From the NCBI RefSeq assembly GCF_002222635.1, contig NZ_CP022418.1:220778-284777 (forward strand): DNA of 64,000 nt, read 5' to 3'. The notes under the pieces were generated by a model. It was not told where the DNA came from. It worked only from the letters and a program-made list of their open reading frames with translations, and made no database searches. Position 1 is the stretch's first letter, and every line of letters starts with the position of its first letter. The position numbers and the translations under genes were made by a program. Shown here piece after piece: positions 53,841 through 61,765 of this stretch. The stretch is from Pseudosulfitobacter pseudonitzschiae (lineage in GTDB: Bacteria; Pseudomonadota; Alphaproteobacteria; Rhodobacterales; Rhodobacteraceae).

Positions 53841-53886
53841 TCGATTGTCCTTCGGTTCAATCGAAATACTCGAAGCAATCGAAATA
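53841..53886 (-). promoter_or_regulatory. Operator-like repeats upstream of the PIN toxin-antitoxin operon
   Basis: TCGATTG (53841-53847) and CAATCGA (53858-53864) form an inverted repeat, and AATCGAAATA occurs at 53859 and 53877 (18-bp period). TATAGA on the minus strand near 53831-53836 could be the -10. This suits autoregulation by the antitoxin. Confidence 0.45.
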
Positions 53887-53889
53887 ATC

Positions 53890-54443
53890 GCAAAAAACGC
53901 CGTGCTTTGCCCATGAGCCGATGAGTTTTTGCTGTTGGTTTCCAAGCAAAAGTGGGCCGAGTAAGCGGAAAGCTTCCATTGAGATTTTAGCCGTGTGGCC
54001 CTGAGACCCTACCCGTAGGGACCTCTATGTGGCCCGCCTAATAGTCTTCTCGCTGACCTTGAACAGAGCCGCGATCTCGGGGATCGGTCGCATTTCCGTC
54101 CGTCATCCGCCAGTTTGCAGTCGAGGGCGATAGTCTACGCAACATTGGCGTATCTGCAGAAATCGACAGAGGTCTGCCCGACGGAATGCGCTGCGACGTT
54201 ATGGGAAACCTTTGGTCTTCGGCCGCGGACGGGGTGCATTGCTTTGACCAAAAGGGCGTGCTTCTGGGCAAGATCCTGGTGCCGCAAGTCGTGTCGAACC
54301 TGTGTTTTGGCGGGCTTGACGGCCACAGATGTTAATCACGGCAACCACTTGTGTCTACCGGGTTTTCGTGGATGTGCGGGGACTGTAATTTCGATGTGCT
54401 TCTCATTGTTAGCGCACGGGTCGTCAAAATTCGAACTGCGGCA
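53890..54443. other. Degenerate region, possible resolvase remnant
   Basis: About 550 bp without an intact gene. On the minus strand MRPIPEIAALFKVSEKTIRR (about 54035-54095) looks like the C-terminal HTH of a resolvase or transposase, but reading frames on either side are broken. Nothing else recognised. Confidence 0.35.
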
Positions 54444-54863
54444 TCAGTTGCTGAGTTTGAAAAGCAGGTCGATCAGGACCGACTGCTCCCTGCCGTCGAG
54501 CTTGCCAATCAAAACTTCATCCTGATCTTCAACGTCCTTGCGGATTTTCAACATGCGGTGACGGCCAAGGTCGGTCAGCAAAAGATTGATCTGACGGTGA
54601 TCGCTCACCGCGATCAGCCTGTGAACCAGACCATCCGACACCATTCGATCCACGAGTTTGCTCAGCGTGGGAGGGTTGATCAGCACGGCTTTTGCAAGCG
54701 CGCCCATAGTCAGATGATTTTCGGCATTCAGACATTCCATGATGCGCCAGGCTTCCAGTTGCACTCCGTGCTTTTTCAGGCGCGCCTTGATGGACATGTC
54801 CACGGACCGGTGCGCCGTTGCCAAAGCGTATGAAATGTAGCCATCAAGTGCTTTTTTTTGCAT
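54444..54863 (-). CDS. MarR-family regulator of the amide operon
   Basis: A 139-residue winged-helix protein: LKKHGVQLEAWRIMECLNAE, MGALAKAVLINPPTLSKLVD, RMVSDGLVHRLIAVSDHRQI. ATG 54863 begins MQKKALDGYISYALATAHRS; the longer upstream frame crosses the divergent promoter and is rejected. It is divergent from the AmiC-like gene with a 109-bp intergenic region holding a motif shared with the flotillin promoter, so it probably controls both. Confidence 0.87.
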   Translation of the reverse strand: MQKKALDGYISYALATAHRSVDMSIKARLKKHGVQLEAWRIMECLNAENHLTMGALAKAVLINPPTLSKLVDRMVSDGLVHRLIAVSDHRQINLLLTDLGRHRMLKIRKDVEDQDEVLIGKLDGREQSVLIDLLFKLSN

Positions 54864-54894
54864 GCTCTTATGCCCTCGATTTCTCTTGAAGCCA

Positions 54895-54930
54895 ATTTTA
54901 GTTGACTTGGAAAATAATTTCAATTGCAAT
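54895..54930 (+). promoter_or_regulatory. Promoter and shared motif (copy A) of the AmiC-like gene
   Basis: ATTTTAGTTGACTTGGAAAA starts at 54895. TTGACT (54902-54907) and TGCAAT (54925-54930) are spaced 17 bp. The same ATTTTAGTTGA-4N-GAAA-N-TAA string occurs at 56131 before the flotillin-like gene, suggesting a common regulator. Confidence 0.5.
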
Positions 54931-54972
54931 CCACCGGCGGGGCTGATCAGGTTTTGCGGGGATGAATGTTCG

Positions 54973-56094
54973 ATGACCATGATGCAGAAGGAAAACCCGC
55001 TACCGATGGAGCTTTCCGATCTGGAGAGTGGTCGGTGGCCGGGCCGGTCGGAGTGTTTCCGCGTGGCCCTGACCATTCCTCTCAACGGCTCGGCGGGGAT
55101 ATGGGCACCGTCCTGCATCTCAAGCGCGCAGGTGGCCGTATCCGAGTTGAATAAGCGCAACGGCATAAAAGGGCGCAAGGTGCAGTTGATAATGATCAAC
55201 GCGGCTGTCGAGGCCGAAGAGCCTATAGAGGAGATCGTAAACGATCTCATTGAGCTGGGCGCCATCGACGCGATCGTGGGCATGCACATCAGCGCAATCC
55301 GGCAGCGCCTGTCCAAGGTCGTGCGCCAGCGTATCCCCTATGTCTACACGCCGCTCTACGAGGGGGGAGAGACGACGGCCGGGCTGTTTGCCATAGGGGA
55401 GACGCCGGCGGAACAGTTGGGGCCGGCACTGTCGTGGCTACAAAAGATCTATCGCCCGCGCAAATGGGCGCTAATCGGAAACGATTATGTCTGGCCGCGC
55501 AGCTCGAATTACTATGCCAAGAATTGCCTGCGCACCATCGGGCTGGAACCCGTGATGGAGACCTATGTTCCGTTCGGAACGGGCAACATGTCGGGGCTGG
55601 TGGAGCGGCTGGACGCCTCTGGCGCAGATGCCGTACTGGTGTCGCTGGTCGGGCAGGACGCGGTCAACTTCAACCGTGCTTTTGGTCGGCAGGGGCTGCA
55701 GCGCAGGATGCTGCGATTGTCCTGCGCGATGGAGGAGAATGGGTTGCTGGCCTGCGGAACCGGCAATCTGGAGCGGTTGTTTTCGGTCTCGTCCTATTTC
55801 GGTGCGGTCGCCACCGACGCGAATGCCGCGTTCAAGGAGCGCTATCACACATTGCACGGCGACGCGGCGCCGACACTGAATGCCCTGGGGCAGTCGACCT
55901 ATGAGGGCATGCATTACCTGTCGGCCCTGCTGCGTGATTTCGGGGATGTCTGGCACATGAAGTCCAGCCGCGACAATCTCTCTGTCATCCACGAAAGCGG
56001 GCGCAGCTCTGGCCGCAATCCAAGTGGCGCGCGGCCTCCAGTTTACCTTGCCCGTGCGGATGGCGTTCAATTTTGTGACTTCAAGCTTCTGTAA
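54973..56094 (+). CDS. AmiC-like amide-sensing binding protein (cytosolic)
   Basis: A 373-residue protein with the type I periplasmic-binding fold: CFRVALTIPLNGSAGIWAPS, VSELNKRNGIKGRKVQLIMI, GMHISAIRQRLSKVV, PLYEGGETTAGLFAIGETPA and NYYAKNCLRTIGLEPVMETY. No signal peptide is visible, unlike the transported binding protein at 57880. AmiC of Pseudomonas is such a cytosolic amide sensor, though it normally partners AmiR, which is absent. The start ATG 54973 has only a weak ribosome site; 54979 is an alternative. Confidence 0.75.
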   Translation: MTMMQKENPLPMELSDLESGRWPGRSECFRVALTIPLNGSAGIWAPSCISSAQVAVSELNKRNGIKGRKVQLIMINAAVEAEEPIEEIVNDLIELGAIDAIVGMHISAIRQRLSKVVRQRIPYVYTPLYEGGETTAGLFAIGETPAEQLGPALSWLQKIYRPRKWALIGNDYVWPRSSNYYAKNCLRTIGLEPVMETYVPFGTGNMSGLVERLDASGADAVLVSLVGQDAVNFNRAFGRQGLQRRMLRLSCAMEENGLLACGTGNLERLFSVSSYFGAVATDANAAFKERYHTLHGDAAPTLNALGQSTYEGMHYLSALLRDFGDVWHMKSSRDNLSVIHESGRSSGRNPSGARPPVYLARADGVQFCDFKLL

Positions 56095-56130
56095 AAAATG
56101 AATAATCCATATTTAGTTTCCTTTTCAAAT

Positions 56131-56155
56131 ATTTTAGTTGAAATAGAAATTAACT
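56131..56155 (+). promoter_or_regulatory. Shared motif (copy B) upstream of the flotillin-amide operon
   Basis: ATTTTAGTTGAAATAGAAAT begins at 56131 and repeats the arrangement at 54895 (18 of 25 aligned bases identical, including the first 11). TTTCAA (56123-56128) and TTGAAA (56138-56143) also form an inverted repeat across it. Probable MarR or other repressor site. Confidence 0.5.
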
Positions 56156-56219
56156 GGACTTACCGTGATTTCCATGACGCGCTCGGCCCTGATGAAAGGC
56201 CGACCAGAGGGGGAATGTC

Positions 56220-57830
56220 GTGTACTGGGTTTTGGGACTTGTGATTTTCGCTTCGGTGCTGGCTGTCGGCATCTGGTTTCTTCAACGCTTTTACACCAAG
56301 GCCACGCTGGAAAGCGCAATCGTGCGCACCGGCATGGGCGGGCGCCGGGTCATGGAGGATGGCGGGTGCTTTGCGCTGCCCATCGTGCATTATGTCCAGC
56401 GGGTTTCGATGCAGACCGCCGCAGTCAAGGTGGAGCGCATTGGCAAGGATGCGGTGCTGACCGCCGATCAGATGCGCGCGGATATAGTAATGGAATTCGA
56501 GGTGCGCGTCGCCCCTGATGCCAAGAGCATCGCCACGGCGGCACAGTCGCTGGGGCATCGCATCGCCAGAAGCGGGGACGCGATGGCAGAGGTGTTGTCC
56601 GGCTCGCTTGCGAATGCCGTGCAGAGTGCCGCAGCCGAACGTGGTCTGGGTGACATCCACATGAACCGCGCGGCCTTTACCAATGACGTCAGCGTCATGG
56701 TGCAGGATCACGCGGAACGGCTAGGGTTGTCCCTTGTTTCGGCATCGCTGGTTTCGGTGGATCAAAGCGACTTTTCCCAGCGCGACGAAAACAACGCCTT
56801 CAACGCCCGTGGCATGCGACGGCTGGCCGAATTGGTCGCCGAGGAACGCAAGGCCCGCATCGCCGTCGAGACCAGTGCAGAGGTTGCCGTGCGCGAACAT
56901 CTGTTGTCCCAACACCAGCGCCAGATCGAGCTGAAACGGGCAGAGCGGGAGGCTGATATCAATCAGCAGGAATACCTTGCCCGGCTCGAAGCTGAATCCG
57001 AAAGCCGTTCGGCGCAGGTCCGTTCCGAAGCCCGCCGCGAGTCCGAGGCCGTGCGCATCGAGCAGGAGCGCGAAACCAAAGCGACGCAGGTTGCCAACGA
57101 CGAGGCGTTGCGCAAGGTTGAGATGAAGGCCCTTCTGGAACTTGAGGAGGCCAAGATTGCGCATGACATCCGGCTGATCCAAGCGCGCGCCAAGGAGGCA
57201 AAGGCCAAGGTCGAGGAACAGGAAGCCCGCGCCCAGGTGATCCTTGCGACCGAAGAGGTGCAATCGCAAAAGGATCGCGCGGTGACCATCCGCGAGCGCG
57301 AACTGGCCAAAATCAAGCAGGATCGCGATATCGAGCTGGAAGAGGCTCGGTTGAAGAGCGACGTCAGCAGCCTGCTGGCCCGCGCACAGGCTGAAGCCTC
57401 GGCCAAGTCTGCCAATGCCGATGCGGAAAAGAGCGTGATGGAGGCGGAGGCCGCAGGGCGCACCGCGCTCAACCTTGCCGAGAATACGCTGAGCGACTCC
57501 GTGATCCGTATGCGCATCGAGGAACGCAAGCTCGACCGGATGCCCGAGATCATGACTCAGATGATGAAGCCGGTGGAAAAGATCGAGTCCATCCGCATCA
57601 ACCAGATTAGCGGGATGGGCAACGCGGGCGAGGGGGGCGGCAGCGGCGTCGACAGCGCCTTTGGCGCGGCGATGGACCAGATACTTGGGATGGCCGTGCG
57701 CCTGCCTGCCATGAAGCAGATGGGCGAAGAGATCGGACTGGATTTTGACGCGCATGTGGCCGGACGCACGGCAGACTACGCAAACCGGCTCAAGGGCAAG
57801 GACGACCCGGAGCCCAAGGCCAAAGACTGA
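56220..57830 (+). CDS. Flotillin-like (SPFH) membrane protein
   Basis: A 536-residue protein. One N-terminal transmembrane helix (YWVLGLVIFASVLAVGIWFL), an SPFH domain (TGMGGRRVMEDGGCFALPIV, MRADIVMEFEVRVAPDA, VSASLVSVDQSDF), then a roughly 250-residue Glu/Lys/Arg-rich coiled coil and a conserved flotillin-type tail (ALNLAENTLSDSVIRMRIEE). It resembles bacterial YqiK/FloT. The start is GTG after GAGGGGGAA. It precedes the amide-binding protein by 49 nt, an unusual neighbour. Confidence 0.88.
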   Translation: MYWVLGLVIFASVLAVGIWFLQRFYTKATLESAIVRTGMGGRRVMEDGGCFALPIVHYVQRVSMQTAAVKVERIGKDAVLTADQMRADIVMEFEVRVAPDAKSIATAAQSLGHRIARSGDAMAEVLSGSLANAVQSAAAERGLGDIHMNRAAFTNDVSVMVQDHAERLGLSLVSASLVSVDQSDFSQRDENNAFNARGMRRLAELVAEERKARIAVETSAEVAVREHLLSQHQRQIELKRAEREADINQQEYLARLEAESESRSAQVRSEARRESEAVRIEQERETKATQVANDEALRKVEMKALLELEEAKIAHDIRLIQARAKEAKAKVEEQEARAQVILATEEVQSQKDRAVTIRERELAKIKQDRDIELEEARLKSDVSSLLARAQAEASAKSANADAEKSVMEAEAAGRTALNLAENTLSDSVIRMRIEERKLDRMPEIMTQMMKPVEKIESIRINQISGMGNAGEGGGSGVDSAFGAAMDQILGMAVRLPAMKQMGEEIGLDFDAHVAGRTADYANRLKGKDDPEPKAKD

Positions 57831-57879
57831 CCGAAACGACCCCACAATTAAACTGAAACTAACAACCGGAGGACAAAAT

Positions 57880-59100
57880 ATGTCTCTGAACAGGAGAGAA
57901 TTCCTTGGCCGCAGCGCCGCGCTGACCACCGCCAGCCTTTTGCCATATGCCGCTTACGCCGCCGACACCATCAAGCTGGGCTCGGTGCTGGACACCTCGG
58001 GGATCTTTGACGCCTACGGCAAGCCGATGGATCAGGCGATGCGTCTGGCGCTTAAGCAGATCAACGACACCGGCGGGCTGCTGGACCGTCAGGTTGAATT
58101 GATGGCCTATGACACGCAGTCCGACATGGCGCTTTATTCGCAATACGCCCAGCAACTGACGCGTCAAGACCAGGTCGATGTCGTGCACGGCGGCATCTTG
58201 TCCGCCTCGCGCGAGGCGATCCGCCAGACCATGCGTAAGTCGAACACGCTGTATTTCTACAACGTGCAATACGAAGGCGGCGTCTGCGACCGCAACATCT
58301 TTGTCACGGGTGTGACGCCGGCGCAGCAGGTTGCCGTGCTTGTGCCCTATGCGATGAAAAAATCCGGCCCCAAGGTGCACATCCTTGCCGCCGACTACAA
58401 CTATGGGCAGATCACCGCGCGTTGGATCAAGAAATTTGTCGAGGACAACGGCGGCGAAGTGGTGGGCACAGATTTTTTCCCGCTCGACGTGTCTGACTTC
58501 GGCTCGACGGTCACCAAGATCCAGCAAACCGCCCCCGATCTGGTCGTCGCACCGCTGGTGGGCGGGGCCCATCTGTCGTTCTTCCGTCAATGGGCCGCCG
58601 CAGGGATGAAAGACCGCATTCCGCTGGCATCCACAACGATGGGCGTCGGCAACGAACACAAGGTCCTGACCCTCGAAGAGGGCAACGGCATCATGGTTGC
58701 GTACAACTATTCGCAAGAGCTTGATACTGAGGCAAACAAGGTCTTCAAGGACCAGTGGCAGGCCGAATACGGCGATACCACCTCAATCCACGAGCTTGCG
58801 GTGTCCACCTATCAGGGCATTTTGCTGTGGGCCGAAGGAGTGCGTCAGGCCGGAAGCGTCGAACACGACGCGGTGGTTGAGGCGCTTGAAACCGGGATTT
58901 CCATCGACGGGCCGGCTGGCATGGTCACGCTTGATCCCCAGACGCACCATGCCACGCTGGATGTGCATATCATGGAGGTTGAAAATCAGGGGATGACCGT
59001 GATCGAAACCCTGCCGCAGATTGCGCCGGTGGACACGCAGGCGGTCTGCAACTTGCAGGAAAACCCGGACGACAACCAGCAATACGAGATCCAGATTTAA
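57880..59100 (+). CDS. Amide/urea-type ABC transporter binding protein (Tat-exported)
   Basis: A 406-residue binding protein with a twin-arginine signal (MSLNRREFLGRSAALTTASL). The mature part starts DTIKLGSVLDTSGIFDAYGK and follows the UrtA/FmdD/AmiC subgroup of the Peripla_BP_5 family (VVHGGILSASREAIRQTM, LYFYNVQYEGGVCDRNIFVT). GGAGGAC lies 5-6 nt before ATG 57880. Linkage to an amidase indicates an amide as ligand. Confidence 0.9.
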   Translation: MSLNRREFLGRSAALTTASLLPYAAYAADTIKLGSVLDTSGIFDAYGKPMDQAMRLALKQINDTGGLLDRQVELMAYDTQSDMALYSQYAQQLTRQDQVDVVHGGILSASREAIRQTMRKSNTLYFYNVQYEGGVCDRNIFVTGVTPAQQVAVLVPYAMKKSGPKVHILAADYNYGQITARWIKKFVEDNGGEVVGTDFFPLDVSDFGSTVTKIQQTAPDLVVAPLVGGAHLSFFRQWAAAGMKDRIPLASTTMGVGNEHKVLTLEEGNGIMVAYNYSQELDTEANKVFKDQWQAEYGDTTSIHELAVSTYQGILLWAEGVRQAGSVEHDAVVEALETGISIDGPAGMVTLDPQTHHATLDVHIMEVENQGMTVIETLPQIAPVDTQAVCNLQENPDDNQQYEIQI

Positions 59101-59116
59101 GTCGGATTTTCTACTG

Positions 59117-59140
59117 GCGGGGCAGCTCTGGCTGCCCCGC
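59117..59140 (+). terminator. Perfect intercistronic hairpin after the amide-binding protein gene
   Basis: GCGGGGCAGC and GCTGCCCCGC form a perfect 10-bp stem with loop TCTG, 17 nt after the stop. No T-run follows on the plus strand. It likely attenuates or protects the mRNA so that binding protein exceeds permeases. The Liv-P450 operon has a comparable hairpin at the same position. Confidence 0.6.
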
Positions 59141-59163
59141 ATACTCCTGAACAGGCGGCATTT

Positions 59164-60030
59164 ATGGACCTCAGCTTCGTAATTCTTGTTGAAGTGCTCT
59201 ACGCGATTGCGTCTCTGGTTTTGATCAGCGCCGGTCTGGCCGTGGTGTTTGGCATGATGAAAGTGATCAATCTTGCGCACGGCGAATTCATGATGATGGG
59301 CGGCTATGCGACCATCACTGCTGTCAATCTGGGCATGAATGTCTTTGTTGCAATGCTGTTGATCGCGCCGCTTGTGGTCGGTCTGATCGGGCTGGTGGTC
59401 GAGCGGCTGGTGATACGGCGCCTGTACGGGCGGTTGGTCGATACGATGCTTGCGACATGGGGTCTGAGCCTGATGTTCATCGGGCTTGCCACGATGATCT
59501 TCGGCAATACGACAACTGGGATTTCCACGCCGATCACGGGGTTCACCGTGGGCGACTATCAGATCAACGGATACAACTTTTTTATCATCGTCGTCTCGAT
59601 CGTGCTGGTTCTGTGTATGCTGGCGGTGCTGAAAGGCACCCGCGCCGGTCTGATAGCACGCGGAACCATGCAGCGTTCGGACATGGCGGCGGCGCTGGGA
59701 TACAGCCCCGACCGCATTTACATGGCGACGTTTTTCTGCGGCTCGGCCCTGTCGGGACTTGCGGGGGCAGTGCTTGCGCCACTGGTCGGTCTGGTGCCCA
59801 CATCGGGCGGAGCCTATATAGCCAAGGCGTTCATAACCGTGATCGCAGGGGGGCCTTCGCTGATCGCGGGGCTGGTCAGTTCCGCGACCTCCTTCGGCCT
59901 TGTAAGTCAGATATTCACCTTCACCATTTCACCCGTGATCGGCGAGGTCGCTTTACTGGTCGCCGCCGTGATCGTACTGCGCCTGATGCCGCAGGGGATC
60001 ACCGGCCGCTTTTTCAAGGGCAAGCTATGA
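59164..60030 (+). CDS. Amide/urea-type ABC transporter permease (UrtB-like)
   Basis: A 288-residue LivH-family permease: VFGMMKVINLAHGEFMMMGG, GTRAGLIARGTMQRSDMAAA LGYSPDRIYMATF (coupling helix) and AGGPSLIAGLVSSATSFGLV. The start ATG 59164 follows the hairpin. It overlaps the next permease (ATGATG). Confidence 0.92.
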   Translation: MDLSFVILVEVLYAIASLVLISAGLAVVFGMMKVINLAHGEFMMMGGYATITAVNLGMNVFVAMLLIAPLVVGLIGLVVERLVIRRLYGRLVDTMLATWGLSLMFIGLATMIFGNTTTGISTPITGFTVGDYQINGYNFFIIVVSIVLVLCMLAVLKGTRAGLIARGTMQRSDMAAALGYSPDRIYMATFFCGSALSGLAGAVLAPLVGLVPTSGGAYIAKAFITVIAGGPSLIAGLVSSATSFGLVSQIFTFTISPVIGEVALLVAAVIVLRLMPQGITGRFFKGKL

Positions 60031-61055
60031 TGCAGGGTTCAGGCAGGCGCGATGTACTTATCACGCTGCTGGTCGCGGCACTATTGATCTGGGTCATGCC
60101 GTCGATGATCGCGACCTACACGCTGACGGTTCTAATCATCTACGGGATGCTGGGCCTGAGTCTGGGACTTATCTGGGGGTTCGGCGGTATCCTTTGCTTT
60201 GGACAGGCGGCGTTCTTCGGCCTGGGGGCCTATACCTACGCCATCGCGGCGATCAATATCGGCGAAAGCACGGTGCCGATGATCCTGGCGGTTCTGGTGC
60301 CTGCGCTGTTTGCGACCATCCTTGGGGCGATCATGTTCTACGGGCGGCTGATGGATGTCTACCTGGGTGTGATCACGCTGGTCGTGACGCTGATCCTTTT
60401 CAAGTTCGTGAACACCACCGCCGGGCCGCAATACGTCATCGGCAAGGCGCGGATCGGGGGATACAACGGCATTCCGGGGTTTCAGACCCTGAACGTGCCG
60501 GGAGATTCCGGTGCGTATATCTGGGGCGATCCCTTTTATTACGTATGTGCAGCTGCGCTGGTGATTGTCTTTCTGCTGGTGACCTGGCTGCTGCGGTCTT
60601 CGTTCGGACGCATTGCGGTCGGCATTCGCGAAAACGAGGTGCGGATGGCGCTACTTGGCTATGATGTGGCTGCGCGTAAGACGGTGCTCTTTACCATTGG
60701 TGCCGCCATCGCAGGTCTTTCAGGCGCACTTTTCGCCAACTGGAGCGAGATCGTGACGCCCTCGCTGTTCTCACTGAGCCAGTCTGCCGAGATCATCATC
60801 TGGTGTATCGTGGGCGGTCTGGGAACACGGATCGGCCCCATTCTGGGGGCTGCGGGGCTTGCCTATCTCAAGTTCATGCTGGGACAGCAAAGCGTGATCG
60901 ACAACACCCTAATCACTGGCCTGATACTGGTTCTGTTCGTGCTTTTCCTGCCGCGCGGGCTGATGCCTGCTGTCGCGGGGCTCTGGAGGCGCATCTTTGC
61001 CCGGATGAGACGGCGTACGCAACCCCGCACAATGCGGAGGGCGCGTCATGGCTGA
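60027..61055 (+). CDS. Amide/urea-type ABC transporter permease (UrtC-like)
   Basis: A 342-residue LivM-family permease. SLGLIWGFGGILCFGQAAFF, GRLMDVYLGVITLVVTLILF, GIRENEVRMALLGYDVAARK and IIWCIVGGLGTRIGPILGAA are family marks. The start at 60027 overlaps the upstream stop; the longer upstream frame is antecedent permease sequence in another phase. It overlaps the ATPase start by 8 nt. Confidence 0.92.
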   Translation: MMQGSGRRDVLITLLVAALLIWVMPSMIATYTLTVLIIYGMLGLSLGLIWGFGGILCFGQAAFFGLGAYTYAIAAINIGESTVPMILAVLVPALFATILGAIMFYGRLMDVYLGVITLVVTLILFKFVNTTAGPQYVIGKARIGGYNGIPGFQTLNVPGDSGAYIWGDPFYYVCAAALVIVFLLVTWLLRSSFGRIAVGIRENEVRMALLGYDVAARKTVLFTIGAAIAGLSGALFANWSEIVTPSLFSLSQSAEIIIWCIVGGLGTRIGPILGAAGLAYLKFMLGQQSVIDNTLITGLILVLFVLFLPRGLMPAVAGLWRRIFARMRRRTQPRTMRRARHG

Positions 61056-61764
61056 GACCGTTCTGGAAACCCACGGCCTGACCATGCGTTTCGGCGGCGT
61101 CACGGCAAGCGATAGCGTCAGTTTCAAGCTCAAGGCGCGTGAATTGCGCTGTCTGATCGGTCCCAATGGCGCGGGCAAATCGACGTTTTTCAAATGTGTG
61201 ACCGGGTTGCTGACCCCGTCGGAGGGGCATGTCTACATGCGCGGTCAGGATGTGACGGGTTGGCAGCCACACCGGATCGCGGCACTTGGCGTGGGTATCA
61301 AGACGCAGACGCCGAACGTCATGGACGCGCTGAGCGTGCACGAGAACATCTGGCTGGCGGCACGCAGGTTTCATGATGTCTCAGAGGCCCGCGCCCGCGC
61401 CAACGATATCATCGACCGGCTGGCGCTTGGGCCGATCGCGCGCACCGGTCTGGGTGAACTTGCCCATGGTGAACGGCAACGGGTCGAACTGGGACTGGTC
61501 GCGGTGGCCGACCCCTGGCTGGTGCTGCTGGACGAACCCGCCGCCGGCATGAGCGCGCAGGACGTCGAGCGGATGACGCAGATCATTCATGGCATGACCC
61601 GGAATGCCGCAGTTGTGATTGTCGAGCATGACATGCAGTTCATCCGCTCTGTCGCCGAAACGGTGACCGTGTTCCACCAAGGCGCTGTGCTGATGGAGGA
61701 TCACGTGGACAGGGTGATGTCGGACGCGACGGTGCGCGCCGTCTACCTGGGAAAGAAGGCCTGA
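61048..61764 (+). CDS. Amide/urea-type ABC transporter ATPase 1 (UrtD-like)
   Basis: A 238-residue ATPase. Walker A is GPNGAGKST, then GIKTQTPNVMDALSVHENIW (UrtD-like Q-loop segment), signature LGELAHGERQRVELGLV and Walker B LVLLDEPAAGMSAQD. It lies between the permease and the fused ATPase-amidase gene, whose start follows its stop by 1 nt. Confidence 0.92.
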   Translation: MAETVLETHGLTMRFGGVTASDSVSFKLKARELRCLIGPNGAGKSTFFKCVTGLLTPSEGHVYMRGQDVTGWQPHRIAALGVGIKTQTPNVMDALSVHENIWLAARRFHDVSEARARANDIIDRLALGPIARTGLGELAHGERQRVELGLVAVADPWLVLLDEPAAGMSAQDVERMTQIIHGMTRNAAVVIVEHDMQFIRSVAETVTVFHQGAVLMEDHVDRVMSDATVRAVYLGKKA

Positions 61765-61765
61765 T

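Noticed and set aside
56721..57929. A 402-codon minus-strand frame
   Set aside because: It mirrors the flotillin coiled coil; its Leu/His/Gly-rich content is a reverse-frame artefact and no ribosome site precedes it.
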